A stretch of DNA of 64,000 nt from an uncultured Verrucomicrobiae bacterium (GTDB taxonomy: Bacteria; Verrucomicrobiota; Verrucomicrobiia; Limisphaerales; AAA164-E04). Made by a program: the position numbers and the translations under genes. The notes beneath the pieces are model-generated. The model was not told the DNA's origin. It made no database searches and saw only the letters and a program-made list of their open reading frames with translations. The DNA lies in assembly GCA_951813855.1 (NCBI GenBank), contig OX638380.1:450876-514875 (forward strand), in the 5' to 3' direction. Shown here in pieces: positions 20,529 through 31,783 of this stretch; positions within the stretch are counted from its first letter, which is position 1, and each line of letters begins with the position of its first letter.

Positions 20529-20875
20529 AACTTCAAGGGGAAAAGCCAGTTACCGGGCCTTCGTTCGGGCAAGCAACACGGGGCCTGCCCGAAGCGGCTA
20601 TCAGTTTTTTTCATGCAACCCGCCGGTATCCAATGCAACCGCTGTTGGGCCAGGTTTCGTCATTCTTCCCTCACTGCCGAGACGAAACCTGATCGCCTTC
20701 GAGGCGGGAACGATAGGACTGATTTTTCACTCTCTTGTCGTTATTGAGGCTTCATGGACGCAAGAAACTACCTCATGCCGGTGACCGTTCGGTGGGTTCG
20801 CGGCGGTAAGCGAAGACGCTGAGATTCCCTGAGGGATCAGAACCCTGCATCGAGTTTCAAGGCTTTGTCGGACAT
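20529..20875. other. Gene-free region after the terminator
   Basis: About 350 bases with no open frame of recognisable family. Probably decayed sequence adjoining the DUF4338-like remnant. Confidence 0.4.
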
Positions 20876-21260
20876 GGTCTGCGTCATGCCGCCGAATACC
20901 AAGACCAGTGATTGGCTTTAGCCGGACGGCAGAGCGGAGCGTTCCAGTGTCGCCCGCGAGATCGACGGATCGGGCGGAAAAAGCCAGAGCGGTTTCGCCG
21001 GCTGCATTTGCTAGCCGACATTGCCCGATTCCTCCCGGTTACCAAGACGCGCGAGGGGCGCATCCGGGGAGCGACGTCCCGGTCGAAATACTGCGACGCT
21101 TGAGTGCCGATTGGCAACGCACTTGGTGCATCGTATGGAATCTCCGAACTTTCGTGGCCTGACAGGCATCCGCCAATAACCGTCCTTCTTATGCCAGGCG
21201 ACTCAAGGCCCCTTCCCTACTCCAGCGTTACCCGGTTTCAACGGCACTACAGACCTATCC
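20876..21260 (+). pseudogene. Decayed DUF4338 (DruA-like) protein fragment
   Basis: With frame changes, the plus strand gives LAGRQSGAFQCRPRDRRIGR, RRLHLLADIARFLP, then EILRRLSADWQRTW, and after a stop ANNRPSYARRLKA. These correspond in order to the family blocks LAPRDxWIGW, LVCNNxRFLILP, RRLxxDWQxxYG and YRAANWxxLGxTxGR of DUF4338 proteins, which include DruA of the Druantia defence system and similar proteins carried by mobile elements. Several stops and at least two frameshifts are needed, so it is dead. No Druantia partner gene (DruE helicase) is nearby. Confidence 0.6.
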
Positions 21261-21660
21261 TGTTCCTTCGGTCATCCTCTGCTACTCGCACCAGCGCTAA
21301 CACTCCGGCGGAAACGGATTGCCGATCGTTCGGTGGGGTATCTCCACTCGCCATGAATCCCGGCTGCGGCCTACTTCCAGTTTCCGGGGAATCGGCTTCC
21401 GCATTAAAATTTTCGAAGCCTGCTCGGCATTCACTCGCCTTCCGGCCCGCGTAGTCGCTAAACTGCCCTTGGCAATACCGTTACACCGCAGCGCTTCAGG
21501 TTACGTCATTACCTCCGTGAGCCGCCGCAATGGCTTCCAGCCGGAGCGATAGTTGTTAGGCGGGATTCGCGCCCGCGAGACGGACGTGGCTTTTCACGGC
21601 GTTCGAAAAACCGCACGCTTGCCGCCCGGACCATTTACCCCGCCGGCTTCGAGTTCCGGT
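21261..21660. other. Gene-free region between the DUF4338 remnant and the protease gene
   Basis: About 400 bases. Open frames are short and lack recognisable motifs. The protease gene ends here from the other strand. Confidence 0.4.
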
Positions 21661-22821
21661 TCAAGGTTCCAACCGGTAGTTCAAAATCAAATTTCCTTCC
21701 TGCGTCGCAATCTGGTCGATGCGATACGCTCCGCATCCTAATAAATAATAGAACCGACGATCCCCGGCCAAAGCGAGCGAAACGGTCTGCCCCGGAGTTT
21801 CGATTTGCTGCTCGAATTCCCAACGATAGGGACCTTTGACTTCCGGAGCCGAAATCACAAAGGGCGCCGCTAAATCCGGTTCGAGATCGCCGGCCGTCAC
21901 CCGGTCGATCCACTCGGCCAAGGGAGAAATCCGGATGGCGTAAAAGGCGCTCGGCAAGGGGTCCGGTTCGTCGGCTATCAACACCCAATCCCGGGACAGG
22001 TTCTGTTCCAGGTAAAACCCCCGGGCGTCGAACAGGCAAGCATGAAAACCGTTGCCGAAGGGTAAGGTGTTAAACGGACCGTCGATGCTTTGATTGATGC
22101 CGGCCAGAGCCCACCGCCCCTGGTCGCGAATGAAAACGGCCCCGCCCGAATCGCCGGAAGAAAGATGCGCCTCGTTGAACCCGCCGCCGCGATCGAAATC
22201 AACCACCAAATACTGGACGTCGCTCCCCGGATCGGCTTCCGGTCCGTGAAGCTCCTCATGCCCGATAATCGCCGTCACCACGTTTTCTCCCCAGCGGCAA
22301 CGAAAATCGGAATAACCGTGACGCCACCCCCGGAATTCCGAGCCCTGATCCGTGGGCAACCAAATCGCCGGCCCACGGGTCGTTCCCCGGCCGAACACGA
22401 CCAAGCGCTTGCCGGTTTCGTCGTCCGAGCGATAAAGCGGCGCATAGGGCGCCGGCAACTCGCGGCACAGTTCCCAGATGCGCAAATCCGCCTCGCCGTA
22501 GTCGTAGTAAGCCCGGATGGCATACTCCTCGCCCCGGTAACGAAATCCGGCCTCGACTACCGGCGGAACATGCTTCGCCGTAATGAAATGACGCGGCCCG
22601 ACGACCGTGCCCAAAAACTTCCCCCAACGCCCTTGGAACTGCCAACCGCTGCCCGACAAATCCCCTTCCGGCGGCAGCGTATGGGCTTCGGGGTCGCCGG
22701 TGCCGAACAGGATGACGGCTCGCCCGCAAGCAACGCCCGTCGTCAATCCCAATCCCAACAAAACCGCGAGCCAACCTCTTCCCCGCCGGCGAAACCGGCC
22801 GGCGACAATTCGACCGTTCAT
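21661..22821 (-). CDS. Secreted trypsin-like serine protease (PA clan, S1)
   Basis: This 386-residue protein has an N-terminal signal peptide (WLAVLLGLGLTTGVACGRA). The catalytic triad is visible: His84 in FITAKHVPP, Asp112 in GEADLRIWEL, and Ser225 in SSGDSGGAVF. The oxyanion-hole GDSGG motif is intact. The C-terminal 100 residues after the protease core are a small beta-rich tail ending in a YYLLGCGAY segment. It begins 11 bases after the stop of parA on the same strand, so the two genes are likely cotranscribed although their functions look unrelated. Substrate unknown. Confidence 0.9.
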   Translation of the reverse strand: MNGRIVAGRFRRRGRGWLAVLLGLGLTTGVACGRAVILFGTGDPEAHTLPPEGDLSGSGWQFQGRWGKFLGTVVGPRHFITAKHVPPVVEAGFRYRGEEYAIRAYYDYGEADLRIWELCRELPAPYAPLYRSDDETGKRLVVFGRGTTRGPAIWLPTDQGSEFRGWRHGYSDFRCRWGENVVTAIIGHEELHGPEADPGSDVQYLVVDFDRGGGFNEAHLSSGDSGGAVFIRDQGRWALAGINQSIDGPFNTLPFGNGFHACLFDARGFYLEQNLSRDWVLIADEPDPLPSAFYAIRISPLAEWIDRVTAGDLEPDLAAPFVISAPEVKGPYRWEFEQQIETPGQTVSLALAGDRRFYYLLGCGAYRIDQIATQEGNLILNYRLEP

Positions 22822-22831
22822 TCCGGTTTCG

Positions 22832-23695
22832 TCAGTATCGATGTTCGAGCGCTTCGCCGGCCCCCAACTGGGCCGAACTGGACGTGCCTTCGGTGGTCGT
22901 ATAACTGCTCGTTGCGGCGTGCCGGTTCAAGCGAGCGACGACTTCTTCCGCCAATACCTGATAGGCGGCCGACCCGGCGCTGTAGGGGTCGTAATGAATG
23001 ATCGGTTTTCCATAACTGGGAGCTTCGGCCAGGCGGACGGTTCGCGGGATGACCGTTTCGAATATCTTTTCCCGAAAAAAACTGCGAACGTCACCGACGA
23101 CCTGATGCGACAAACTGGTGCGGCCGTCGAACATGGTCATCACCACCCCCAACAACTCCAACCGGGAGTTGTTGCCCGCTTCCTTCAACTGATCGACCAC
23201 CCGCGTCAGGGTCGCCACTCCCTCCAACGCGTAATACTCGCATTGCAACGGCACCAGCAACCATTCCGCCGCGACGAAGGCGTTAAGCGTGATGATTGCC
23301 ATCGAGGGCGGACAATCGATCAAGATGGCGTGATATTGCCCCGAACGGACGATGGGGCCCATTGCTTCCCGCAACCGGAACAGATAATTCGAGACTCGGG
23401 CCAACTCGACTTCCGCGCCACACAAGTCCACTTCCGAAGGTATCAGGTCCAATCCGGCGAAATTGGTCGAAACGATCTTTTCGGCCAAAGCGCCCTCGCC
23501 CAAGACCGGGCGGTAAATGCTGCCCCCCGGAGTCTTCTCCACCCCCAAACCACTCGTCGCATTGGCCTGAGAATCGACGTCGATTAACAACGTGCGCAGT
23601 TGCTTGGCCGCCAAACAGGCCGCTAAATTGACCGTCGTCGTCGTTTTACCGACACCGCCCTTTTGATTGGCAATCGCGATGACCTGAGTCGACAC
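22832..23695 (-). CDS. parA: ParA/Soj-family chromosome partitioning ATPase
   Basis: This 287-residue cytosolic ATPase has the deviant Walker A motif KGGVGKTTTTVNLAACLA at the N-terminus, Walker A' IDVDSQANATSGLG, and Walker B IDCPPSMAIITLNAF. These features, plus VIPRTVRLAEAPSYGKP, are typical of chromosomal ParA/Soj rather than MinD. It should move the ParB-parS complex on the nucleoid. ParB is not next to it; the downstream gene encodes a protease, which is unusual. No parS-like sequence was identified by eye. It is divergent from metH across 286 bases. Confidence 0.93.
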   Translation of the reverse strand: MSTQVIAIANQKGGVGKTTTTVNLAACLAAKQLRTLLIDVDSQANATSGLGVEKTPGGSIYRPVLGEGALAEKIVSTNFAGLDLIPSEVDLCGAEVELARVSNYLFRLREAMGPIVRSGQYHAILIDCPPSMAIITLNAFVAAEWLLVPLQCEYYALEGVATLTRVVDQLKEAGNNSRLELLGVVMTMFDGRTSLSHQVVGDVRSFFREKIFETVIPRTVRLAEAPSYGKPIIHYDPYSAGSAAYQVLAEEVVARLNRHAATSSYTTTEGTSSSAQLGAGEALEHRY

Positions 23696-23854
23696 GAAGG
23701 AGATTCAACGCCATTCCCCGCCGAAAAGCAAGGACGACGGTTAAACTCGATCCCGGAACCGGTCGTCCCGCCCCGGCGTTCCGTACAGCGGCCGAAGCGA
23801 ACCTCGTCGCCCAAACGCCCCAAACCAGGCGGCAAACGGATAACGAACGAATAT

Positions 23855-23870
23855 ATCGTTATATCACGAT
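23855..23870. promoter_or_regulatory. Inverted repeat between parA and metH, possible operator
   Basis: ATCGT and ACGAT are arranged as a 5-6-5 inverted repeat in a short AT-rich stretch 110 bases before metH, in the divergent parA-metH intergenic region. Several ArsR-family regulators of methionine genes bind palindromes of this general kind, but the regulator is not identified here. I saw no B12 or SAM riboswitch consensus. Confidence 0.3.
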
Positions 23871-23981
23871 TTATTGATTCAATGGTTGTTTTTTCGCCGT
23901 TAAACCCTATAGTTCGACTCTAGAATCCGACGATTCAGGTCATCGAACGAGTCTGGCTGCCTCCGAAAACGCAGCACGGCC

Positions 23982-26900
23982 ATGAAGGATACCCCCGCGA
24001 CAGCTGCCGAACTAGCCGAACTTTTCCAGGAACGGATCCTGATTATCGACGGCGCCATGGGGACGATGATCCAGCGCCTCGGATTGACCGAAGCGGACAT
24101 CCGGGGCGAACGGTTCGCCGATTGGCGCCGGGATTTAAGCGGGAACAACGACCTGCTGAATCTGACGCAACCAAAGCACATCGTCGACATTCATCACGAA
24201 TACCTAGAGGCCGGCGCCGACCTCATCGAAACCAACACGTTCAACGCCCAGGCTATTTCCCTAGCCGATTACGGCATGGAAGAGTTGGCCTACGAGATTT
24301 CGAAAGCGGGGGCCGAAGCCGCCTGCGCCGCCGTCAAACGCTTCCGGGAACATACTCCCGGCCGCCGGCCGTTCGTCGCCGGAGCCATGGGGCCGACGAC
24401 GAAAACCGCTTCCCTCTCGACTCATATCGACGACCCCGAAATCCAAGGCGTCACCTGGGACGATCTGGTCGCCGCCTATAAGGAACAGGCCCGGGGCTTA
24501 ATGGACGGAGGGGCGGACCTGTTGTTGGTCGAAACCATCTTCGACACCCTCAACGCCAAAGCCGCCTTTTTCGCCATCGAAGAACTGTTCCAGGAATCCT
24601 TCCGCCGGCTCCCGATCATGGCCTCGGTAACTTTCATCCAAGCCGGCGGCGACCGGGGAGTCACCGGCCAGACCATCGATGCGTTTCTCGCTTCGATCGA
24701 GCATGTGCCGTTGCTGAGCGTGGGCATGAATTGCGCCTTGGGCCCGGTAGAACTGCGCCCGCTAATCCAGGAAATGGCCCAGTCGGTTTCCCTGCCGGTC
24801 AGTTGCTATCCCAACGCGGGCCTGCCCAATCCGCTGCTGCCGACCGGCTTTCCCGAAACGCCGGAAAGCTTGGCGCCGCAACTGGAAGAATGGGCCCAAA
24901 ACGGTTGGCTCAATCTGGTGGGCGGCTGCTGCGGCACGACCCCGGAACACATTGCGGCCATCGCCGAAGCCGTCCGGTCCCTCCCGCCCAGAACCTTCAC
25001 CGCTCCGGCGGCGGAGTTACGGCTCAGCGGCTTGGACAGCCTGCGCATCGCGCCGTCTTCCAACTTTATCAATATTGGCGAACGAACCAACGTCACCGGC
25101 TCTCCCCGCTTCGCCAAAATGATTCTCGAAAACCGTTACGAGGACGCCTTGCGGGTCGCGCGCCAACAAGTCGACAGCGGCGCCCAGATCATCGACGTCA
25201 ACATGGACGAAGGGATGCTGGATTCGGAAGCCGCGATCACCCGGTTTCTCAAACTGGTCTCCTCCGAACCGGATATCGCACGGGTGCCGATCATGATCGA
25301 CAGTTCCCGCTGGAGCGTATTGGAAGCCGGTTTGAAATGCGTTCAGGGCAAGCCAGTAGTCAATTCCATCAGCCTGAAAGAAGGCGAGGAAGTCTTCGTG
25401 GCGCAGGCGCGAAAAATCCGCCGGTACGGTGCCGCCGTCATCGTGATGGCTTTCGACGAACGCGGCCAGGCCGACTCGCTGGAACGGCGAATCGAAATTT
25501 GCGACCGGTCCTATCGCCTCTTAGTTCAGCGCGTCGGCTTTCCGCCCCAGGATATTATCTTCGATCCCAACATCCTGACGGTGGCCACCGGCATGGAGGA
25601 GCACGATCGCTACGCGCTGGACTTCATCGAAGCCACTCGTTGGATCAAGCAAAACTTGCCCCATGCGAAGGTCAGTGGCGGAGTGAGCAACATCTCCTTT
25701 TCCTTTCGCGGCAACAACACCGTACGTGAAGCCATGCACTCGGCTTTCCTCTATCACGCGATTCAAGCGGGGCTGGACATGGGCATCGTCAATGCCGGCC
25801 AACTCGCCGTCTACGAAGAAATCCCCAAGGAACTGCTGGAACGGGTGGAAGACGTGCTGTTGATGCGCCGCCGCGAAGCCACCGACCGGTTAATCGAATT
25901 CGCGAATTCCGTCCAAACCCAATCCGGAAGCAAGGCTCCCACCGCGGTATGGCGGCAACAACCGGTCGCGGAACGACTCAAGCACGCGTTGGTCAAGGGC
26001 CTGGCAGATCATATCGAGGCCGACGTGGCCGAAGCCCGGACGCACTACGAAAGACCATTGCATATCATCGAAGGCCCATTGATGGACGGCATGAATATCG
26101 TCGGCGACCTGTTCGGCGCCGGCAAAATGTTCCTGCCCCAAGTCGTCAAAAGCGCTCGCGTCATGAAAAAAGCGGTCGCCTATTTACTGCCCTACATGGA
26201 ACAGGAAAAACAGGCTTCGGAGCCTCGCTCGATCGGCAAAATCTTACTGGCCACCGTCAAAGGCGACGTTCACGATATCGGCAAGAACATCGTCGGCGTC
26301 GTCCTGCGATGCAACAACTATCAAGTGATCGATCTGGGCGTGATGACTCCCTGTGAAAAGATCCTGCGCGAAGCCGAACAGAAACAAGTCGATATCATCG
26401 GACTGAGCGGCCTGATCACGCCGTCCCTGGACGAAATGACGCACGTGGCCCGGGAAATGCAGCGATCGAAGTTGCAAACTCCCCTGTTGATCGGCGGAGC
26501 CACGACCAGTCCAGCGCACACTTCCGTTAAGATCGCCCCCAATTACCAACAACCCACCGTCCACGTCATCGACGCCTCGCGAGCGGTCACTACCGTCAAC
26601 GCCCTGCTCAATCCGGCCAAACGGACCGAATTCGTCGAGCGGAACCTGTTGCGGCAAAACACCATTCGCCAACAGTACGTTACCAAAAAAACCCGGCCGA
26701 GCCTGTCGCTGAACGAAGCCAATAAAAACCGCGCCGTGCCGGATTGGTCGAATTACGTTCCGCCGGAACCCCGGCAGCCAGGACGGTCCTTCGTCGAAGA
26801 GATTTCCTTGGCTGCGATCGTCGAGTACATCGACTGGTCGCCCTTTTTTCACGCTTGGGAACTTCGGGGCCGATATCCGGCCATCCTGCAAGACGCCCGG

Positions 26901-27701
26901 CTGGGCGAACGGGCGAGCGAACTGTTCCGAGACGCCCGGGAATTGCTCGATCGGATTATCGAAGAACAGACGCTTTCGGCCCGCGTCGTCTACGGACTTT
27001 TTCCCGCCAACAGCGTCGGCAACGATTTGCACGTCTACCGCGACGAAACCCGGGAGGATCTTCTAACCGTCTTTCACTCGCTGCGGCAGCAACAGCGCCG
27101 CCAGGACGGTAAACCGAACCACGCCCTGGCCGATTTTCTGGCGCCCCGTTCGACCGGGCTGCGCGATTATCTGGGAGTCTTCGCCTTGACGGCGGGCCAC
27201 GGGGTCGAAACGCTCTGCGCTCGCTACGAAGCCGACCACGACGACTACAATTCGATCATGATCAAGGCCCTCGCCGACCGGCTGGCCGAAGGCCTGGCCG
27301 AATTGATGCACGCCCGGGTGCGCCGGGAATGGACCTACGGCGAAGGGGAAAGCCTGACTCCGGAAGATTTGATCAAGGAACGCTACCGGGGCATCAGGCC
27401 GGCGCCGGGCTACCCGGCTTGCCCCGATCACACCGAAAAACGCCTGCTGTGGGAATTGCTCTCCGTCGAAACGGCCATCGGAGTCAATCTGACCGAATCC
27501 TGCGCCATGTGGCCGGCGAGCAGCGTCAGCGGTTGGCACTTCTCCCATCCCGAATCCCGCTACTTCTCCGTCGGCAAGATCGAGCGGGACCAAGTCGCCG
27601 ATTACGCGCGTCGCAAAGGCCTGAGCCGCAGCGAAGTCGAACGCTGGCTCTCCCCCAACCTGAATTACGAACCGGAGCCCGGCCCTGGAATTGCATCTTG
27701 A
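23982..27701 (+). CDS. metH: Cobalamin-dependent methionine synthase
   Basis: This 1239-residue full-length MetH transfers the methyl group of 5-methyltetrahydrofolate to homocysteine via methylcobalamin. Domains: homocysteine-binding barrel (1-330) with zinc ligands Cys251 (GMNCALG), Cys316 and Cys317 ([10 protein letters not shown]); pterin-binding barrel (about 360-620, [26 protein letters not shown]); B12 cap and Rossmann domain (about 650-900) with the base-off His in [13 protein letters not shown] near residue 764; and the reactivation domain (about 930-1230) with [15 protein letters not shown] and the AdoMet-binding end. All key residues are present. It is followed 52 bases downstream by xylA, so cotranscription is possible but functionally unrelated. 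Confidence 0.97.
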   Translation: MKDTPATAAELAELFQERILIIDGAMGTMIQRLGLTEADIRGERFADWRRDLSGNNDLLNLTQPKHIVDIHHEYLEAGADLIETNTFNAQAISLADYGMEELAYEISKAGAEAACAAVKRFREHTPGRRPFVAGAMGPTTKTASLSTHIDDPEIQGVTWDDLVAAYKEQARGLMDGGADLLLVETIFDTLNAKAAFFAIEELFQESFRRLPIMASVTFIQAGGDRGVTGQTIDAFLASIEHVPLLSVGMNCALGPVELRPLIQEMAQSVSLPVSCYPNAGLPNPLLPTGFPETPESLAPQLEEWAQNGWLNLVGGCCGTTPEHIAAIAEAVRSLPPRTFTAPAAELRLSGLDSLRIAPSSNFINIGERTNVTGSPRFAKMILENRYEDALRVARQQVDSGAQIIDVNMDEGMLDSEAAITRFLKLVSSEPDIARVPIMIDSSRWSVLEAGLKCVQGKPVVNSISLKEGEEVFVAQARKIRRYGAAVIVMAFDERGQADSLERRIEICDRSYRLLVQRVGFPPQDIIFDPNILTVATGMEEHDRYALDFIEATRWIKQNLPHAKVSGGVSNISFSFRGNNTVREAMHSAFLYHAIQAGLDMGIVNAGQLAVYEEIPKELLERVEDVLLMRRREATDRLIEFANSVQTQSGSKAPTAVWRQQPVAERLKHALVKGLADHIEADVAEARTHYERPLHIIEGPLMDGMNIVGDLFGAGKMFLPQVVKSARVMKKAVAYLLPYMEQEKQASEPRSIGKILLATVKGDVHDIGKNIVGVVLRCNNYQVIDLGVMTPCEKILREAEQKQVDIIGLSGLITPSLDEMTHVAREMQRSKLQTPLLIGGATTSPAHTSVKIAPNYQQPTVHVIDASRAVTTVNALLNPAKRTEFVERNLLRQNTIRQQYVTKKTRPSLSLNEANKNRAVPDWSNYVPPEPRQPGRSFVEEISLAAIVEYIDWSPFFHAWELRGRYPAILQDARLGERASELFRDARELLDRIIEEQTLSARVVYGLFPANSVGNDLHVYRDETREDLLTVFHSLRQQQRRQDGKPNHALADFLAPRSTGLRDYLGVFALTAGHGVETLCARYEADHDDYNSIMIKALADRLAEGLAELMHARVRREWTYGEGESLTPEDLIKERYRGIRPAPGYPACPDHTEKRLLWELLSVETAIGVNLTESCAMWPASSVSGWHFSHPESRYFSVGKIERDQVADYARRKGLSRSEVERWLSPNLNYEPEPGPGIAS

Positions 27702-27753
27702 CTCGAAACCGGGGATTGCTTACTAACTCGAGGGCACTCACTTCGAATTCTTT

Positions 27754-29067
27754 ATGGGCAACCCTGCATTCCCGAACATCGACACCATCCGTTACGAAGG
27801 CCCCTCGGGAGGCCCACTTTCGTTTAAGCACTACCAAGCGGACGAGATCGTGGCAGGAAAGACGATGAGAGAGCATTTGCGATTCTCGGTAGCCTACTGG
27901 CATACCTTTCGCAATCCGCTTTCGGATCCGTTCGGCGCCGGCACCGCCGTTCGGCCATGGGACGACGGGTCGGATTCGGTCGAGAACGCCCGCAACCGCG
28001 TCCGGGTCGCCTTCGAGTTTTTCGAGAAGCTCGGCATCGAGTTTTACGCTTTCCACGATCGGGACGTGGCTCCGGAAGCGGAAGATTTGCCGCGGACCAA
28101 CCGGATTCTGGACGACGTAGTGGAAACTCTGAAAGCGGAGCAGGACCGGACCGGGGTCAAACTGCTCTGGGGGACCGCCTGCCTGTTCAACCATCCCCGG
28201 TACCTTCATGGAGCGGCGACCAGCTGCAACGCGGACATTTTCGCCTGGGCGGCGGCTCAGGTCAAAAAAGCCTTGGAGGTGGCCCACGAACTGAACAGCG
28301 AAGGGTTCGTCTTCTGGGGCGGCCGGGAAGGCTATGCCACGCTGCTGAACACCGATCTGAAACGCGAACTCGAACATCTCGCCAAGTTTTTGCACCTGGC
28401 GGTGGATTATAAGAATAAGATCGGATTCGGCGGCCAGTTTTACATCGAGCCCAAACCGAAAGAACCCACGAAGCACCAATACGACTCGGACGTGGCGGCT
28501 TGCCTGAATTTCCTGCGGCAGTTCGACTTGCTCGCTCATTTCAAAATCAACGTGGAAACCAATCACGCCACGCTGGCCGGCCATACCATGCATCACGAGA
28601 TGGAAGCGGCCGCGGCGGCGGGAGCCCTCGGCTCCATCGACGCCAACACGGGGGACTTGATGCTCGGCTGGGATACCGACCAATTTCCCACGGACTTGTA
28701 TCTCACGACCCAGTGCATGCTCACCATTCTCGACCAGGGCGGCCTCGCTCCCGGCGGGGTGAATTTCGACGCCAAGGTTCGCCGGGAAAGCTTCACGCCG
28801 GAAGATTTGTTTCATGCCCATATCGCGGGGATGGACGCCTTCGCCCGCGGACTCAAGATCGCCGCGGCCATCCGGGACGACGGACAGCTCAAGCAATTCG
28901 TGGACCGACGCTACCGCTCTTGGAATCAAGGTATCGGCGCCCGCATCGAATCGGGCGATATCACGTTGGAAGAATTGGAGGCTTACATCGTCGAAAAGGG
29001 GCAACCCGATCCGAACGAGAGCGGCAGGCAGGAAATGCTCGAGGCGCTCATCAACCACTATATCTAG
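27754..29067 (+). CDS. xylA: Xylose isomerase
   Basis: This 437-residue protein is a class II (long) xylose isomerase that interconverts D-xylose and D-xylulose in the cytosol. It carries the active-site His and Asp ([12 protein letters not shown]), the [16 protein letters not shown] motif, and the metal-binding segment [18 protein letters not shown], followed by [18 protein letters not shown] and [12 protein letters not shown]. Length and motifs match E. coli-type XylA. No xylB, transporter or regulator is adjacent. Its 3' end overlaps the histidine kinase gene on the opposite strand by 4 bases (29064-29067). Confidence 0.97.
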   Translation: MGNPAFPNIDTIRYEGPSGGPLSFKHYQADEIVAGKTMREHLRFSVAYWHTFRNPLSDPFGAGTAVRPWDDGSDSVENARNRVRVAFEFFEKLGIEFYAFHDRDVAPEAEDLPRTNRILDDVVETLKAEQDRTGVKLLWGTACLFNHPRYLHGAATSCNADIFAWAAAQVKKALEVAHELNSEGFVFWGGREGYATLLNTDLKRELEHLAKFLHLAVDYKNKIGFGGQFYIEPKPKEPTKHQYDSDVAACLNFLRQFDLLAHFKINVETNHATLAGHTMHHEMEAAAAAGALGSIDANTGDLMLGWDTDQFPTDLYLTTQCMLTILDQGGLAPGGVNFDAKVRRESFTPEDLFHAHIAGMDAFARGLKIAAAIRDDGQLKQFVDRRYRSWNQGIGARIESGDITLEELEAYIVEKGQPDPNESGRQEMLEALINHYI

Positions 29068-30854
29068 GCGCGATCGCGGTTTTCCGCCTTCAGCTGAGGC
29101 GACGAAGTCTGCCGGACCGGCAACACGATGGTGAACGTCGTTCCGGCGCCGAGGTTGCTGTGCAGCTTGATCGCTCCGGCATGGGCTTCGACGATGCGGC
29201 TCACGATCGCCAGGCCGAAACCGGCTTCGGTAGCCTCCTGAGCGTAAGGCATCGTACCGTCCAGCACCGAACGGAAAACCCGTGCCATGGTTTCTTCGGT
29301 CATCCCGCAGCCGGTATCCTCGAACTCGACGGCCACCTGTTCGAATCCCAAATCGCGGTGCCGCTCGGCCAGCTTCTTCGTACGAATGGTCAGTCTGCCC
29401 CCCTCGGGCATCGCTTCGACCGCATTAAGGGTCAAATTGAGGAACGCCTGCTCCAGTTTGGTCGGATCCGCCTCCAACAAGGGCAAGTCGGCGGCGAATT
29501 GACTGTGCAACCGAATTCCGTGCTTTTTCAGCTTGTGCCGGGTTAGCAATCCCAGATCGTCGAGCAGTGGATTGAGAGCGACCAGTTCCAAGTGAGGATC
29601 GATCTGCCGGGCGAAAGCGAGAATTCGCTCCACAATGCGATTGAGATGCTCCATCTTTTCCCCGAGCAACCGGGCGTCGGTGGCCCGGGGGTCCCCTTCC
29701 GGGAATTTCAAGTCCAGGGCGTGATAGATCATCTTCATGACCGTCAACGGATTGCGGATTTCATGAGCGACCTCCGCGGCCAATAAGCCCAGAGCCGAGA
29801 TTTTTTCGTTGCGACGCAGCTTTTCCTCGATCCCGCGGACATGCTCGTTGAGCCTCGCCTTTTCGATCGCGGAGGCGGAGGCGGAGGCGAAAGCGGTCAG
29901 GATCCGGATTTCCTCGTCCGAAAAACTATGCTGCCGATCGGTATAAACGTTCAGCACTCCGATACATTCCTCGCCGTAGTTCAAGGGAACGCTCAACAAC
30001 GAAACCAGACCATGAATATCGGTGATCGCGGTGTGCTCGAAGATGCCCGACGCCTGGACATCGGGAACCTGAACCGAGCGCCGGTTGCGGACCACCCGGC
30101 CGAAACTGCTGTTTCTGACTTCCAACCGCGGTCTTTCCCGGGACGTCAGATCGATTCCGGTCGAAGCGCGTAATTCGAGAACCGTTCCGTCGGTCACCAA
30201 GAGCAACAACGAGCAAAGCTTGACCGACATCAGGTTCCGCGCTTGCCGCGTCACTGCGTCGAGAGCCTCGTTCAGATTTTCGGTGGATTGAATCGTCTGA
30301 TTTACCGAAGCGAGCGACTCGAACATGCGCGCTTTGAACCGCAACTGTTCATAGAGCCAGGTGTTTTGAATGACCTTGGCCGCTTGGACGGCCAATTCTT
30401 CCATCAACTCCTGATCGTCCGCGTCGAAAGCCTCCGACGTATCCGAATCGACGTTGAGAACGCCCCGCACTTCGCCGCGAATGTCCATCGGCACGGCCAG
30501 TTCGGACTGCACGCCCTCTCGCAGCGGATAATAGCGACCGTCCTCGCTCACCTTCCCTACCCGAGCCGGTTTACCGGTTCGGGCCACCCACCCGGTAATG
30601 CCTTGACCGATTCTCAATTTGAGACCGGCCGAGCTGGAGGGCAACCCGCAAGCCGCTTCCAATTCCAAGTAACCGGTCGTAGGATTAACCAGGGATACCG
30701 AAGCCGAATTGGACCCGGTCAACTGGAGAGCCTGCCCGAGAATGAGATCCAGAGCCTGATGAGGATCCAACGAGGAATGAATCACATTGCTGACCCGGTA
30801 CAAACGTTCTAACCGGTCGCATTTCGCCGTCAGTTCCTGAATCGAATCGCTCAC
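29064..30854 (-). CDS. Cytosolic GAF-domain sensor histidine kinase
   Basis: This 596-residue protein has no transmembrane segment. A short coiled coil (about 1-30) is followed by GAF1 (about 25-165) and GAF2 (about 185-335), a coiled linker, then HisKA with phospho-acceptor His364 in [17 protein letters not shown]. The HATPase domain has the N box ([15 protein letters not shown]), G1 box DTGCGM, G2 GFGLAIV, and ends [12 protein letters not shown]. It should sense a cytosolic ligand or redox state through the GAF domains and phosphorylate a response regulator. No response regulator is adjacent, so it is an orphan kinase and its pathway is unknown. Confidence 0.93.
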   Translation of the reverse strand: MSDSIQELTAKCDRLERLYRVSNVIHSSLDPHQALDLILGQALQLTGSNSASVSLVNPTTGYLELEAACGLPSSSAGLKLRIGQGITGWVARTGKPARVGKVSEDGRYYPLREGVQSELAVPMDIRGEVRGVLNVDSDTSEAFDADDQELMEELAVQAAKVIQNTWLYEQLRFKARMFESLASVNQTIQSTENLNEALDAVTRQARNLMSVKLCSLLLLVTDGTVLELRASTGIDLTSRERPRLEVRNSSFGRVVRNRRSVQVPDVQASGIFEHTAITDIHGLVSLLSVPLNYGEECIGVLNVYTDRQHSFSDEEIRILTAFASASASAIEKARLNEHVRGIEEKLRRNEKISALGLLAAEVAHEIRNPLTVMKMIYHALDLKFPEGDPRATDARLLGEKMEHLNRIVERILAFARQIDPHLELVALNPLLDDLGLLTRHKLKKHGIRLHSQFAADLPLLEADPTKLEQAFLNLTLNAVEAMPEGGRLTIRTKKLAERHRDLGFEQVAVEFEDTGCGMTEETMARVFRSVLDGTMPYAQEATEAGFGLAIVSRIVEAHAGAIKLHSNLGAGTTFTIVLPVRQTSSPQLKAENRDRA

Positions 30855-31017
30855 GAATTACTTCCGAGCGTAACGGCAAATTCCGCCCGGAAAAAGCCCT
30901 CAATCTCGAAAAAACGAATCGCTTCACTCATAAATCTTTGACGGACTAGCCGGAAACAGAGATAAAGTGCGATTGATTTTAACTCGACGTGCCGCCGGCG
31001 CCGTTGGTTTGACGAGA

Positions 31018-31392
31018 ATGAATTTATTAGAACTCAATCATGTCGCGCTCCATGTCAAGGATGTCGCCAACAGCAGCCGATTCTATCGCCACATTCTGAA
31101 ACTAACGCCGATTCCCCGGCCGACATTCGACTTTCCCGGCGCCTGGTTCCGGCTCGGCGTCCACCAAGAACTGCATCTGATCGGCGGCAGGAACCAAGAG
31201 GTCCGGTTTCGGGATCGCGGCACTCATTTCGCGCTCATGGTGGACGATTTGAACGCTTGGGAAACTCACTTCCGGACTCACGAAATCCCCTTTCTTCCGC
31301 GGCGTCACCGACCGGACGGCGCGATTCAAATCTACGTCACCGATCCGGACAGCTACGTCATCGAAATATTTATTCCTCCCGTTATGGGGTAA
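31018..31392 (+). CDS. VOC/glyoxalase family protein
   Basis: This protein is about 124 residues from the ATG at 31018, which fits the family N-terminus LELNHVALHVKDVANSSRFY. A GTG at 30967 would add 17 unlikely residues. It has two beta-alpha-beta-beta-beta motifs. Candidate metal ligands are His in NHVALHV, His in QELHLIG, His in GTHFALMV and Glu near the end in YVIEIFIP, as in glyoxalase I and fosfomycin-resistance-type enzymes. The substrate cannot be told from sequence. It stands alone and divergent from the histidine kinase. Confidence 0.85.
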   Translation: MNLLELNHVALHVKDVANSSRFYRHILKLTPIPRPTFDFPGAWFRLGVHQELHLIGGRNQEVRFRDRGTHFALMVDDLNAWETHFRTHEIPFLPRRHRPDGAIQIYVTDPDSYVIEIFIPPVMG

Positions 31393-31783
31393 CGGTCCCT
31401 GCGGGTCAGTTTCATTTTCCACGACCGTTCGGTCAGCCGAAATCTAAGATGCCGCTCCCGATGCTCCATGGAAGCAAGTGGCGTCGAGCCCAAGAAAATC
31501 CCACCGCCTCCGATCGGGCATGGGCGAAACTTTTGAATCCGCTAAGCGAGATCCCCGCAGATTCGGACGCTTGACTGCGAGAGTGATTCATTGTCCTGGC
31601 GCTCCGGCGGGCCGCTTCATGCTCCCAGTCGAGACACCTTGAATCCAAGCCTCCCGAACGACATCGATCAAGGTCTCTTCGACGAGATAGCCGACGCAGC
31701 TTTTCCAACCTCGTTTCTGGGAACCGTTGCGTTGATTGGGTTATTGGGAACGGCCCTGACGCGGCCGGTTCCCGATCCGATTG
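31393..31783. other. Decayed region before the MITE-like element
   Basis: About 390 bases without an intact gene. The segment 31639-31692 reads LNPSLPNDIDQGLFDEIA and is about 80% identical in DNA to 35040-35093 (LNPSLPNDAGQGLLDEAA), so both are remnants of one repeated sequence whose origin I do not recognise. Confidence 0.45.

Noticed and set aside
23696..23981. Cobalamin or SAM riboswitch upstream of metH
   Set aside because: I could not find the B12-box or the SAM-I core; the region is short and AT-rich.
26244..27032. 262-residue minus-strand frame inside metH
   Set aside because: metH residues are conserved throughout; the antisense frame has no similarity that I recognise.
27526..29058. 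510-residue minus-strand frame opposite xylA
   Set aside because: No family motifs; the plus strand codes for a full xylose isomerase.
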